Shown here piece after piece: positions 35,523 through 45,441 of a stretch of DNA of 64,000 nt. The notes beneath the pieces are model-generated. The model worked only from the letters and a program-made list of their open reading frames with translations, made no database searches and was not told the origin of the DNA. The first letter of the stretch is position 1, and the number at the start of each line of letters is the position of its first letter. Made by a program: the position numbers and the translations under genes. Origin of the DNA: Oscillospiraceae bacterium (lineage in GTDB: Bacteria; Bacillota; Clostridia; Oscillospirales; Ruminococcaceae); contig CABIZB010000009.1 of assembly GCA_902363145.1 (NCBI GenBank), forward strand, positions 14,707-78,706. The letters run 5' to 3'.

Positions 35523-35752
35523 AATCTGATGATCCACGCTCAATGGGTGAGCTTTTCATGTGCTGCACTGATGAGCTTACTGATATTAGTTTAGTACAGG
35601 CTTTTAATCTTCTAATGGAGTTATTCATAAGTACAGCTAATGAAGTTTTAACTATTTCCGAACAGAAAACAAACGATTTTGTTGAAAAATCCCTTGCTTC
35701 TATTCCGGAAATTTTTAAAATGACTTTAAGGTCCCATAATCCGGGTACTTAA
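35523..35752 (+). pseudogene. 3' fragment of an IS4-like transposase
   Basis: The frame reads DPRSMGELFMCCTDELTDI and on to TISEQKTNDFVEKSLASIPE before stopping at 35752, a typical C-terminus for the family. It is related to 56381-56584 (TISEQEINDFVEKFIASIPE). A hairpin of two inverted 18-base arms (35505-35522 and 35535-35552) spans its broken 5' edge; the right arm is coding. A second inverted repeat, around AATGACTTTAA, follows at about 35718-35762. Confidence 0.65.
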
Positions 35753-35798
35753 AGTCATTTTTGGTGCATTTACAAGAGAAGCATAATTGTATTACGCT

Positions 35799-36446
35799 TT
35801 ATTTAGATTTAGCCCCTTCCCAGTCCTTGAGGAAGCGTTCAATACCGTTGTCGGTCATTGGGTGCTTTATCATCTGTCGGATAACATTAGCCGGAACTGT
35901 TGCAATATCACAGCCAAGTCCTGCACAAGCGGTAACGTGGATGGGATTTCTTATTGATGCAGCAATAATTTTGGTATCGATACACTGAGCGCTGAATATC
36001 TGAACGATCTCCTCAATGAGCTTCAGACCCTCCATACCAATATCATCAAGTCTGCCAAGGAAGGGAGATACATAGGTAGCACCTGCGTTTGCGGCAAGCA
36101 TAGCCTGTGCAGCGGAAAAAATCAGAGTGACGTTAGTCTTTATTCCCTTTGCGGTAAGCATTTTGCAGGCTTTAAGGCCCTCCTCGCACATTGGAAGCTT
36201 GATAACGATGTTCTTATGTATTGCGGCAAGTGGAAGTGCCTCCTCAACCATTTTATCAGCCTCAAGAGAGATAACCTCGGCAGAAATAGGACCGTCAACT
36301 ATAGTGGTTATCTCCTTTACTACCTCCTCAAAAACACGGCCTTCCTTTGCAATAAGTGAGGGATTTGTGGTAACGCCGCAGATAACACCAAGGTCATTTG
36401 CCCAGCGGATATCATCAACATTTGCAGTGTCAATAAAAAGCTTCAT
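35799..36446 (-). CDS. Transaldolase / fructose-6-phosphate aldolase family
   Basis: A 215-residue small transaldolase of the TalC/FSA type, start [15 protein letters not shown] at ATG 36446, nine bases after AAAGGA. The Schiff-base Lys lies in [11 protein letters not shown] near residue 85, and [16 protein letters not shown] is conserved. It works in the pentose phosphate pathway, where xylulose 5-phosphate from xylA/xylB is turned into hexose and triose phosphates. It is next to the xylan operon, on the same strand, but has its own AT-rich upstream region. Confidence 0.92.
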   Translation of the reverse strand: MKLFIDTANVDDIRWANDLGVICGVTTNPSLIAKEGRVFEEVVKEITTIVDGPISAEVISLEADKMVEEALPLAAIHKNIVIKLPMCEEGLKACKMLTAKGIKTNVTLIFSAAQAMLAANAGATYVSPFLGRLDDIGMEGLKLIEEIVQIFSAQCIDTKIIAASIRNPIHVTACAGLGCDIATVPANVIRQMIKHPMTDNGIERFLKDWEGAKSK

Positions 36447-36574
36447 AATATCATATCCTTTCATATATTACCTATTTGTTTCGTGAAGTAACTTTTATTA
36501 ATAATATTATAAGCTTTTCATATTATTTTTTCCTGCCGATTATTGTGCTTTTCTTTCTATATTTTGTGCAAATA

Positions 36575-38542
36575 TCAACTGTAAATTTTTCTGCTGTGAA
36601 TATCATCTATTCCCGATTTTCGATAGAAATATGTGTTTATCACATCTCGCCACTGCCTGCTGTTTTGAAGCTGTTTTTCAAATCGGCTCTCCGCTTCTCG
36701 GTAAATATCCTCGGGCAGCTTCTCTTTAAGAGACTTCCATTTCAGAAGAAGCTCCTCAGCCTTTTGTGCGCCGTCAAAATGGCTGTCATAGATATGCTGT
36801 ATCAGAGTCTTTCCGCTTTTAAGCATATAGGTATAAGGAAGATGATGGAAAAACAAGAGCAATTCCACGGGACAGGTGTCAGGGTTTTCATACATCTCTT
36901 CATTATGTGGAGCATATTGTGCTGTATATCCCGTTCCCGTGGCTTTTGTCCTGTCTGCGCCCATACCGTTTCTGTCGGAGTAATGATAGGTTCCCCAAGG
37001 GGAATACTCGTACCCGTCAACGTCCACCCCGTAATGATAATGAGGAGTAACCATCCAGCCCACCCCCAATGGCGAGGTGTAGCTTTCGTAAATGTCCCTT
37101 GATGACAAAAGCATTCGGCATATGATATCAGCCGTTTCGTTATCGGTGGTGACCGCCGCCCTTACCCATTCTTCCGCTATTTGCTCAGCCGAAAGTTCGG
37201 GGTCAAAGATCAGTCTGCCGTAGCCGTATAGATTAGCCCCTGCAAGAGGATTCCCTGTCCAGCAAAGATCGCTGCCCACATTTGAAACTCCTGCCGCTCC
37301 CAGAACATTTTTGCTAACAAGCGAACCTTCACCGCCATGATATGTATCAAAATCGAGACATTCCTTCCACATAGGAACAAGGTAACAAAGGTCTATCTGC
37401 TGTCCTGTGTATTCCTGAGCTATCTGAAATTCGCACAGACAGTTTGTATGGGGCATTGCCCCGAAAAGTGGCGAGACCGCTTCACGAATCTGAAAATCCA
37501 TTGGTCCGTTTTTGATCTGGATATAAGCATTGTCAGAGAATTTTCCGTCCAGTGGCTTAAAACAGTCATAAGCCGCCTTTGCCCTGTCTGAAGCTCTGTC
37601 TCTCCAGTCAACATGGCAGTTATACACAAAGCACCGCCATATCACCTTGCCGCCATAGGGCTTTAAGGCAGCCGCAAGCATATTTGCGCCCTCAGCGTGA
37701 TCTCTGCCGTAGGAATGGGGTCCGGGACGGTTTTCCGAATCGGCTTTCACAAGAAATCCTCCGAAATCGGGAATGTGGCTGTAAATATTTTCCGCACTGC
37801 ATTTCCACCAGCTTATTACCCTTTCATCTAACGGGTCGGCTGTGGACAGTCCGCCAATTTCCATCGGAGCGGCAAAATTCACGCTGAGATACAGCTTTAT
37901 GCCGTAATCGGCGAAAGCGTCTGCGATCTTTGCAATATCCGGAAGGAATTTCTCTGTGATAAAATATGTCTCGTTCTTATGCACATTAACATTATTAATG
38001 CATATGGAATTTATCCCCACAGAGGAAAGAAGTCTTGCATAATCGGTCAGCCTTTTCATATCCGAAACAGGTCTGCCGTTTTCATAAAAAAAGGAAGTTC
38101 CCGAATAACCTCTTTCCACCGTACCGTCGGCATTGTCCCACTGATCTATCATTCTAAGGGGGAAAAAGGGCTTTTCGGTAAGGTTAAGGCTTTCGGGCAA
38201 ATATCCCGCAGAGGCGAGTATAAGAAACCTGAAAACGCCGTAAAGAACGCCGTTTTCGTTGCCTCCCTCAACGGTGATATTGTCATCTGAAACGGTTATT
38301 TTGTAGCCACCTTCACCGAGACTTTCATTTTTCCGAAGGATAAAGCACCCTCCCGAAAAAGGCTCGGATATCCTTTCGGAAGTTTTTCCCGTAAGCCGTT
38401 TGTATGCCCTTTCTAGCTCCTTTGCGGCAGAGCTTATTTCCCTGCCGCATGAGAGTACGCATATCCTTGAAAGAAATTTTTCCGCCCATTGCATCGAACT
38501 GTCCTTGCCGTAAGCAAGCCAGCAGTCATAAAGCATATCCAT
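36575..38542 (-). CDS. Alpha-glucuronidase, GH67
   Basis: 655 residues, cytosolic. It removes (4-O-methyl)glucuronic acid from the non-reducing end of xylo-oligosaccharides. Recognisable blocks are [19 protein letters not shown] near residue 150, [20 protein letters not shown] near 265 and [20 protein letters not shown] near 345, with the conserved acids of the active site, and [19 protein letters not shown] lies before ATG 38542, five bases after the intracellular GH10 stop. It is the last gene of the large minus-strand operon. Confidence 0.95.
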   Translation of the reverse strand: MDMLYDCWLAYGKDSSMQWAEKFLSRICVLSCGREISSAAKELERAYKRLTGKTSERISEPFSGGCFILRKNESLGEGGYKITVSDDNITVEGGNENGVLYGVFRFLILASAGYLPESLNLTEKPFFPLRMIDQWDNADGTVERGYSGTSFFYENGRPVSDMKRLTDYARLLSSVGINSICINNVNVHKNETYFITEKFLPDIAKIADAFADYGIKLYLSVNFAAPMEIGGLSTADPLDERVISWWKCSAENIYSHIPDFGGFLVKADSENRPGPHSYGRDHAEGANMLAAALKPYGGKVIWRCFVYNCHVDWRDRASDRAKAAYDCFKPLDGKFSDNAYIQIKNGPMDFQIREAVSPLFGAMPHTNCLCEFQIAQEYTGQQIDLCYLVPMWKECLDFDTYHGGEGSLVSKNVLGAAGVSNVGSDLCWTGNPLAGANLYGYGRLIFDPELSAEQIAEEWVRAAVTTDNETADIICRMLLSSRDIYESYTSPLGVGWMVTPHYHYGVDVDGYEYSPWGTYHYSDRNGMGADRTKATGTGYTAQYAPHNEEMYENPDTCPVELLLFFHHLPYTYMLKSGKTLIQHIYDSHFDGAQKAEELLLKWKSLKEKLPEDIYREAESRFEKQLQNSRQWRDVINTYFYRKSGIDDIHSRKIYS

Positions 38543-38547
38543 AGCAT

Positions 38548-39774
38548 TTACCTCTCAGATAACTGTAAGCCTTCCTCGATGTCATTGCCGTTGTTCATAA
38601 GGGTATATTTCCTTCCGTCAACTGTAACGGAATACTCTCCCTTGAAGCCGCAAAGCTCAAAACAGCCGTTATCATCGGTCACAGCCGAATACTCGGTAGA
38701 CCATTCTTTTTTGATAAGACCCGTGAGCATTTCATAAGAGGGCTTGGGAGAACCGTCTCTTCTCAGAATACCGCTTGGAGCATTGAGCCAGCCGCCGTCG
38801 GTCAGGTCCCAGCCTGTGACCGCCTCCACAAGGGGGTGAGCAAATAAAATACGGTACATTTCCTCAAGCTGATTTTTCTGCTGCTCCTCGTATTCGGGCA
38901 GCGAATCCCAGCTTTCGGGCTGAAAATCGTTCAGGTCAACTATCTCGGGAGGCATAGGCTTTCCCGAAATAAGTGTGTTTTCCGTAAAATGGATAGGCAG
39001 ACCGAAACGCTCAAAACGGCGAAGCACATTTTCAAGCTTTTCTGCGCCCCAATACCCTTGGTGCTGATGAGACTGAATGCCGATAGCGTCAATGGGAACT
39101 CCTGCTTCAAGACATTCCTCAATTACATGAGCATATGCCTCGGAGGTGTTAAAATCGTTTATAAGAAGGACAGCGTGGGGGTCGGCAGCCTTTGCCGCAG
39201 CAAATACGGATTTGATAAGGGGTATTCTTCCGTAATGTCTGCAAAGTCTTGTAACAGCATTGTCATACCTGTCAAAATCGGGCATAATAACAGTTTCGTT
39301 GATAACGTCCCAAAGTCCTACCTTACCCTTGAAAGCACTCACCTCACGAGTAATTCGGTCAAGCTGCTTCTGCATAATTTCCTCATCGCTGTACTTTAAT
39401 AGCCAGTCAGCGCAGACAGTATGCCAGCAAAGAGGGTGTCCCTTTACCTTTGCACCGTCCTTAACAATACGGTCAACGCATTTCATCATTCTGTCCTGTC
39501 TTACATCACCCTCGGAAGGCTCGTACTGTCCCCAGTAAAAAGGAAGTGTGCCGTAATTGAAAAGTTCCTCCCACCGCTTTGCACGGGGAGCAAAAAGCTC
39601 CTTCTTCTCGTCTGTATCGGCATCTGTGTAAGCCAAAACATCAAATGCACCACAACCGAATAAAAACTTGTGGTTTTCAAGCTTAACAATTACCTGCCTG
39701 CCCGAAGCAGGCTTTCCGTCAACATCTGTAATTATGATATTTTTTCTTGCCTTGCGGTGTTCATAGTTATTCAT
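38548..39774 (-). CDS. Intracellular GH10 xylanase
   Basis: 408 residues without a signal peptide. A short N-terminal beta-domain (about 1-45) is followed by the GH10 barrel: acid/base Glu in DVINETV near residue 155 and nucleophile Glu in HFTENTL near 255. The C-terminal 50 residues look like a small beta-domain. Cytosolic GH10 enzymes of this kind trim imported xylo-oligosaccharides. It lies between the esterase (13-base gap) and GH67 (5-base gap), so it works on the same imported aldouronic oligomers. Confidence 0.92.
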   Translation of the reverse strand: MNNYEHRKARKNIIITDVDGKPASGRQVIVKLENHKFLFGCGAFDVLAYTDADTDEKKELFAPRAKRWEELFNYGTLPFYWGQYEPSEGDVRQDRMMKCVDRIVKDGAKVKGHPLCWHTVCADWLLKYSDEEIMQKQLDRITREVSAFKGKVGLWDVINETVIMPDFDRYDNAVTRLCRHYGRIPLIKSVFAAAKAADPHAVLLINDFNTSEAYAHVIEECLEAGVPIDAIGIQSHQHQGYWGAEKLENVLRRFERFGLPIHFTENTLISGKPMPPEIVDLNDFQPESWDSLPEYEEQQKNQLEEMYRILFAHPLVEAVTGWDLTDGGWLNAPSGILRRDGSPKPSYEMLTGLIKKEWSTEYSAVTDDNGCFELCGFKGEYSVTVDGRKYTLMNNGNDIEEGLQLSER

Positions 39775-39787
39775 TTTTAATACCTCC

Positions 39788-42400
39788 TTACATAAGAATT
39801 ATCTTATTTAAAAATTCCGATATATCATTAATTTCCTTTTTTCGTGCCTTTTCGGAAAAGCCGTGATCTTCACCCTCATACAGGATAAGCTCAGCGTTTT
39901 TTAAGGCTTTGACTGCCTTCTTTGCGTAGCCAACATTTACCACGCTGTCCGAAGTGCCGTGCATAATAAGAACGGGGGCGGTGTATTCTCCGAGCTTTTC
40001 AAAAACATCATATCGGGGAACACCGTCATAATATTTTTTTGAAATGGTAAATCCCATAAATTCAAAGGGTTTGGTCATTTTTGAAGGATTCCTTCCCAGC
40101 CACTGATCGGGAATACAGAACGCAGGATACAAAAGAACCAGACCCGAAATATCCTTTCTCTTTGCCCCTGTGAGAGCCGAAACAAAGCCGCCCTGACTTT
40201 CACCGTACAAAAAGAGCTTTTCGGGGAATACGTTGTTCTTTATATAATCGATCACAACTTCCAGATCGGATATTTCCGTGGAGACGCTCATATCAATTCC
40301 GCTGCCAATGCTTTTTGAACCAAATCCCCCGCCGCAGAAATCAAAGGCATATGCCCTGAAACCTCTTTCGGCAAGAGCTGCGGCAATATCGGAGGTGCTT
40401 TCAAGATTCTGATTGTAGCCGTGGCTCAGAATAACGGCACATTTATTATCCTGATGCAGGGGATAATATTCACGGACAAAGATACCGCTTCCGATAAAGT
40501 ACTCTTTCCATAATGTTTTCTGAATTACGGGCAGCCTGAACGGAGTTACGGGAAGCCCCGTATTGATGAAAAGATCGGGCTTGACAGGGTCGTTTTCCCA
40601 GGCATATCTGAGTAAAACAGGAGCATTCTCACTCTTATAACGAAGCTCTAAGCCATTATCCGTAAGCCTTGCTGAGGGACGGAGAATTTCTCCCTTTAAA
40701 GTAATAAGCTCAAAATGCTTCGGCGGGTCGTTTACCATTCTGACAGCCTTGGTATCTGTAAATGACAGCAGTATCCTGCCGTCCTCAATAAGCTCTGCAC
40801 TGAGGGGGAAAATGTCCTCGGGAACAAGGTTGTCCTTATATATGAGCCGCTCTGCGCAGAGTGCAAGCCTTCGTCCCACATCACGCTTATTGATAGGGTG
40901 AAGATCGTTTGATTCCCCTATGTCTATTGTCACTGCCATAGCAGTTTCGGGAATATCAAGACATTTTAGCTGCTGCTCTCTTACCTGTGCCCATGACAGC
41001 GGTACAACGCACCGAACAGGGTCATCAAAATTGCAGAGCTGTGTAAAAATCACGGGAATTTCATAGCCGCAGCGTTCCCTGTACATATTCACAAATGCTT
41101 TGAACAGCTCATAATATCTTTCGGGAGCACTGTCATTGGATTCGCCCTGATACCATATCAGTCCCTTGAATTTTATGCCGAAAGCGGGAGCGGTAAGTGA
41201 GCCATACATTGAAAGCGGCAGTCCTTGAAAGAATACATCGGGAGAAATATATTCACCCCTTGCAGCCACAGCGTATTCCCATTCACCCGAAAGATCAATG
41301 AGCTTATCTCCAAGCTTCAGACAGTAATTTTTACCCTCAACGAATCCTCCCCTGCCCTGTCTTACTTCAAGACGGATATGCAGGGTATTTTCACCTCTAC
41401 GCAGTACTCCCTCGGGAACGGGATAAATTCTCGGCGGATACATATAGCCTGTTGAACCAACCGAACCCCCGTTAACAAACACCTCGTCAGCATCTATCAT
41501 TGCACCGAGAACAAGCACCGCACCTGAAATATCCATATCATCGGAAATTACAAAGTTGTTTCTGAACCATATCCTACCGCAGAAATTTGAAAGCATGGGG
41601 TCATCTCTGAAATAGAAAGGAATACGGCATTTTGTAAATTCGGGAGGAGAAGTAAAAATATTCCCCGAAACACTGTCCTTTTTTTCAAGCTCTGCACACC
41701 ATTTTGCGTACTTTGCCCTGTCAGCCTCAGCCGTATTTTTTTCATAACCCTGAACAGTGCAGCGGGCAAGGAACTCCTCATAGCCTCCCAGCTCCATAAG
41801 CATTCCGTATGGCATTCTCGCTTCAACGGGAGAACCTCCCGCAGAGGTGTTCACAAGTCCGATGGGAACATTGAGCTTTTCCGAAAGTTTTTCGGAAAAA
41901 TAATATCCTGCCGCACTCATATTCAGAATGTCATTTCCCAGGGCGTATTTCCACTCGCCGCCCTGAAAATCGTCATATTCCTCGTCTTTTCCGAAGCAGC
42001 ACACAACGGGCACACGAAATTCTCTTATAAACCTGCTGCCTTTGGGAATTTTAGGGTCTAAGGGGTCAATGGTACGAAAAATTGGCAGCTCCATATTTGA
42101 CTGACCGCTTATGTGATAAAGCTCACCAAAAAGAACATCGGAAAATACTATCTTCTCGCCGCCGCAGGAAAAAGTCAATGTGTAGCTTTCAAATGAAGGC
42201 GGATATGGGGGAATAATTATTTCATATTCCCCGTTTTCATTTGAAACGGCAGATAATACCCTTTCAACGCCGCTGCTCCCTGAAACAGTAAGTGTTATCT
42301 TTTCATCGGAAGGTGACTTTCCGTGAACACAGTTCTCTGTTGCACTTTGAAGTATCATATGATCTCCAAAGAACCGCATTACTGTAAATTTTTCGCTCAT
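39788..42400 (-). CDS. Two-domain esterase: sialate O-acetylesterase-like plus alpha/beta hydrolase
   Basis: 870 residues from ATG 42400 (a GTG nine bases earlier overlaps xylB). Residues about 1-625 form a sialate-O-acetylesterase-like SGNH unit: SGQSNMELPI near 100, an inserted jelly-roll at about 270-390, and GLIWYQGESND near 415. Residues about 640-870 form an alpha/beta hydrolase with LSHGYNQN, the nucleophile in YGESQGGF, and MHGTSDSVV and DHGFSEK for the Asp and His. There is no signal peptide. Predicted to strip acetyl and perhaps feruloyl groups from imported xylo-oligosaccharides; the second specificity is a guess. Confidence 0.85.
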   Translation of the reverse strand: MSEKFTVMRFFGDHMILQSATENCVHGKSPSDEKITLTVSGSSGVERVLSAVSNENGEYEIIIPPYPPSFESYTLTFSCGGEKIVFSDVLFGELYHISGQSNMELPIFRTIDPLDPKIPKGSRFIREFRVPVVCCFGKDEEYDDFQGGEWKYALGNDILNMSAAGYYFSEKLSEKLNVPIGLVNTSAGGSPVEARMPYGMLMELGGYEEFLARCTVQGYEKNTAEADRAKYAKWCAELEKKDSVSGNIFTSPPEFTKCRIPFYFRDDPMLSNFCGRIWFRNNFVISDDMDISGAVLVLGAMIDADEVFVNGGSVGSTGYMYPPRIYPVPEGVLRRGENTLHIRLEVRQGRGGFVEGKNYCLKLGDKLIDLSGEWEYAVAARGEYISPDVFFQGLPLSMYGSLTAPAFGIKFKGLIWYQGESNDSAPERYYELFKAFVNMYRERCGYEIPVIFTQLCNFDDPVRCVVPLSWAQVREQQLKCLDIPETAMAVTIDIGESNDLHPINKRDVGRRLALCAERLIYKDNLVPEDIFPLSAELIEDGRILLSFTDTKAVRMVNDPPKHFELITLKGEILRPSARLTDNGLELRYKSENAPVLLRYAWENDPVKPDLFINTGLPVTPFRLPVIQKTLWKEYFIGSGIFVREYYPLHQDNKCAVILSHGYNQNLESTSDIAAALAERGFRAYAFDFCGGGFGSKSIGSGIDMSVSTEISDLEVVIDYIKNNVFPEKLFLYGESQGGFVSALTGAKRKDISGLVLLYPAFCIPDQWLGRNPSKMTKPFEFMGFTISKKYYDGVPRYDVFEKLGEYTAPVLIMHGTSDSVVNVGYAKKAVKALKNAELILYEGEDHGFSEKARKKEINDISEFLNKIILM

Positions 42401-42405
42401 ACCTC

Positions 42406-43929
42406 TCACATCTCCGCAAGCTCTTTCATCTGCTCCTTTACAGCCGGATAAACCTTGTCATACAGTCTGAAAAACTTCTCATAAACAGGAACATTTTCGG
42501 TGATCGGCTCCTGAACCTTGTCAACACCGCAGATCACCTCGCAAGCCTCGGGAACGGATGCGTAAATGCCTGCCGCTACCATGGCAAGGATAGCAACGCC
42601 CAGTGCAGGGCCTTCCTTAGATGCAGATGTCTTTACGGGGCAAGCGTAAAGGTCAGCAAGCATCTGTCTCCACAGAGGTGAGCTTCCGCCGCCTCCGCAC
42701 GCCATCATATCGGAAACGTTGATATTCATTTCACGGCATATCTCCATGCAGTCACGGAGAGAATATGCAACACCCTCCATAACGGCTCTGAGCATATCCT
42801 TTTTGGTGTGCATTGCGGAAAGTCCGAAAAACATTCCTCTTGCATCGGGGTCAAGGTGAGGTGTGCGCTCACCCATGAGGTAGGGAAGATAAAGAAGTCT
42901 GTTTGCACCGATGGGTACTGTCTCTGCTTCCTTGTCCATGAGGTAGTATTCGTCAACGCCCATGTACTTTGCGGTCTCCTTTTCAGCATTGCAGAAGTTG
43001 TCTCTGAACCATTTGAGAGAAAGTCCTGCGCCCTGCGTAACTCCCATGATATGCCATGCTCCGGGAACTGCTGCACAGCAGGTGTGAACACGTCCCTTGG
43101 GGTCAATAGAAACCTGTGAAGTATGAGCAAAAACAACTCCGCTTGTGCCGATAGTTGTGAAAGCCTTGCCGTCGGTAACAACGCCTGTTCCAACAGCCGC
43201 AGCAGCATTGTCTCCTGCGCCGCCTGCAACGATAGTTCCTGCCTTGAGACCTGTAAGCTCGGCAGCTTTTTCGGTTATCTTTCCTGTTACCTCGCAGGAC
43301 TCATATACCTTTGCCAGCATGGACATATCAATACCCAGCTTGTCACAGATCTCCTTGCTCCAGCAGCGGTGCGGAACATCAAGAAGCTGCATTCCCGATG
43401 CGTCGGAGACCTCGGTAGCATACTCGCCTGTAAGCATAAACCTTATGTAATCCTTGGGGAGAAGGATATGGCGGCACTTTGCATAGTTCTCAGGCTCATT
43501 GTTCTTTACCCAGAGGATCTTTGCGGCAGTCCAGCCTGTAAGAGCAGGATTGGCAGTTATCTCAATGAGCTTTTCTCTGCCAACCTTTTCGTTCATTTCT
43601 TCAACTTCAGCGGCAGTTCTCTGGTCGCACCAGATAATGGACTTTCTGATGACCTCGTTGTTTTCGTCCAGCATTACAAGGCCGTGCATCTGTCCCGAAA
43701 GACCAACGCCCACGATATCCTCCTTGGAAACGCCGCTCTTTGCGATAACACCCTTTATGGTATTTACAGCCGCATTGTACCAGTCAGCAGGATCCTGCTC
43801 CGCATAGCCGTTCTTGGGCTGATACATGGGATATTCTATTGTCATTGAAGCGATAACAGTGCCCTTTTCATCAAAAAGAACAGTCTTTGTTCCGCTTGTT
43901 CCCAAATCTACTCCGATAACATATCTCAT
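42406..43929 (-). CDS. xylB: Xylulokinase
   Basis: 507 residues of the FGGY kinase family, which phosphorylates D-xylulose. The N-terminal YVIGVDLGTSGTK phosphate loop, SGQMHGLV near residue 78 and the C-terminal ACGGGGSSPLWRQML ATP-binding block are intact. AAGGAG lies nine bases before ATG 43929. It follows xylA after a gap with a stable hairpin. Confidence 0.96.
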   Translation of the reverse strand: MRYVIGVDLGTSGTKTVLFDEKGTVIASMTIEYPMYQPKNGYAEQDPADWYNAAVNTIKGVIAKSGVSKEDIVGVGLSGQMHGLVMLDENNEVIRKSIIWCDQRTAAEVEEMNEKVGREKLIEITANPALTGWTAAKILWVKNNEPENYAKCRHILLPKDYIRFMLTGEYATEVSDASGMQLLDVPHRCWSKEICDKLGIDMSMLAKVYESCEVTGKITEKAAELTGLKAGTIVAGGAGDNAAAAVGTGVVTDGKAFTTIGTSGVVFAHTSQVSIDPKGRVHTCCAAVPGAWHIMGVTQGAGLSLKWFRDNFCNAEKETAKYMGVDEYYLMDKEAETVPIGANRLLYLPYLMGERTPHLDPDARGMFFGLSAMHTKKDMLRAVMEGVAYSLRDCMEICREMNINVSDMMACGGGGSSPLWRQMLADLYACPVKTSASKEGPALGVAILAMVAAGIYASVPEACEVICGVDKVQEPITENVPVYEKFFRLYDKVYPAVKEQMKELAEM

Positions 43930-43953
43930 AGCTATTTACTCCTTATATAACGC

Positions 43954-43975
43954 TGCCCCTGTTTTCACAGGGGCA
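43954..43975 (-). promoter_or_regulatory. Intercistronic hairpin between xylA and xylB
   Basis: A perfect 9-bp stem TGCCCCTGT/ACAGGGGCA (43954-43962 with 43967-43975) without a T-run on the transcribed strand. This fits an mRNA processing or stability element that lets xylA be made in excess. Confidence 0.55.
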
Positions 43976-44096
43976 ATTTGTTTATTCAAAGATACTTATT
44001 GTGTCAGACAGTTCGCTTCATAATAAAGTTGTCGAGCCACAAAAACGGGGAATTTTACGCAATCTCCTCAACGAGATGGCGGCAGCGACTCGCTGC

Positions 44097-45419
44097 TCAA
44101 ACAGAGAACATGATGTTGTTCATGATGGACTCGAGCATTTCCTGTCTGCCGCTGCAGAGGGAATCTACTACCTCGCCCTTTTCAAGAGCATACTTTTCAA
44201 GGTCAGCCATGGTAGCCTTGCCGCTGATGATGTCTGCGCCGATGCCTGTCTTCCAGGAAGCGTAACGATCTTCAACGAACTTGTCAATTCTGCCGTCCTC
44301 AATAAGCTTGAGAGCGATCTTGTAACCAAGTGCGAATGTATCCATACCTGCAATGTAGCTGTGGAAGATATCCTCACGGGTGTAGGAGCCTCTTCTTGCC
44401 TTTGCATCGAAGTTGAGACCGCCGTTGGTGAAACCGCCTGCCTTGATAACTTCATACATGCAGAGAGCTGCATCATATACATTTGTGGGGAACTGGTCGG
44501 TATCCCAGCCAAGAAGAGGATCGCCCTGGTTTGCGTCGATAGAACCGAATACGCCGTTGTCTCTTGCAACTCTCAGTTCATGCTGGAAGGTGTGCTGAGC
44601 AAGTGTAGCATGGTTTGCTTCAATGTTCATCTTGAAATCCTTGTCAAGGCCGTACTTGCGGAGGAAGCCGAGAACAGTTGCTGTATCGAAATCATACTGG
44701 TGCTTTGTAGGCTCCTTGGGCTTAGGCTCTATGTAGAAATCGCCTGTGTAGCCGATGGAACGAGCATAGTCAACGGTCATTCTCATAAGACGAGCCATAT
44801 TGTCCTGCTCAAGAGCCATATTGGTGTTGAGAAGAGTCTCATAGCCCTCACGGCCGCCCCAGAATACGTAGCCCTTACCGCCGAGCTTAACGGTTGCTTC
44901 AACAGCCTTCTTGATCTGAGCTGCAGAGTAAGCGAAAACATCAGCAGAGGGAGATGTACCTGCGCCGTGCATATAACGGGGGTGATCGAAGCACTTTGCT
45001 GTGCCCCAGAGAAGCTTCTTGCCTGTTTCAGCCTGCTTCTTTTCAAGGTATGCAACTACCTTGTCAAGCTCTGCGTTTGTTTCTGCAAGTGAGCCAAACT
45101 CGGGAGAAAGGTCTCTGTCGTGGAAGCAGTAGTAGTCGATAGAAAGCTTGTCCATTATCTCAAAAGCAGCGTCAACCTTTGCTATAGCTCTCTTCTCGGG
45201 GTCTGTTTCGCCCCAGGTCTTATCGGTAGTGCCGCAGCCGAACATATCTGTTCCGTCGCCGCCCATGGTGTGCCACCAGGAAAGAGCAAATTTAAGCTGC
45301 TCTCTCATAGGCTTGCCGTTTACTACCTCATCGGGGTTGTAGTACTTGAACGCCAGGGGATTTGTGCTGTTCTTGCCCTCGTAAGGGATCTTACCGATAT
45401 TCTTAAAAAAATCGCTCAT
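44097..45419 (-). CDS. xylA: Xylose isomerase
   Basis: 440 residues, converting D-xylose to D-xylulose with divalent metal. The start is ATG 45419 ([15 protein letters not shown]), eight bases after GGAGG. The family blocks [13 protein letters not shown] with the catalytic His near residue 100, [29 protein letters not shown] and [19 protein letters not shown] with the metal ligands are intact. Length fits the class II clostridial enzymes. Confidence 0.97.
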   Translation of the reverse strand: MSDFFKNIGKIPYEGKNSTNPLAFKYYNPDEVVNGKPMREQLKFALSWWHTMGGDGTDMFGCGTTDKTWGETDPEKRAIAKVDAAFEIMDKLSIDYYCFHDRDLSPEFGSLAETNAELDKVVAYLEKKQAETGKKLLWGTAKCFDHPRYMHGAGTSPSADVFAYSAAQIKKAVEATVKLGGKGYVFWGGREGYETLLNTNMALEQDNMARLMRMTVDYARSIGYTGDFYIEPKPKEPTKHQYDFDTATVLGFLRKYGLDKDFKMNIEANHATLAQHTFQHELRVARDNGVFGSIDANQGDPLLGWDTDQFPTNVYDAALCMYEVIKAGGFTNGGLNFDAKARRGSYTREDIFHSYIAGMDTFALGYKIALKLIEDGRIDKFVEDRYASWKTGIGADIISGKATMADLEKYALEKGEVVDSLCSGRQEMLESIMNNIMFSV

Positions 45420-45441
45420 TGTTTTTTCCTCCAAATTAAAA

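Noticed and set aside
44001..45092. Long plus-strand ORF (363 codons) opposite xylA
   Set aside because: It is the antisense shadow of xylA codon structure, Ser/Cys-rich and unlike any protein, without a ribosome site.
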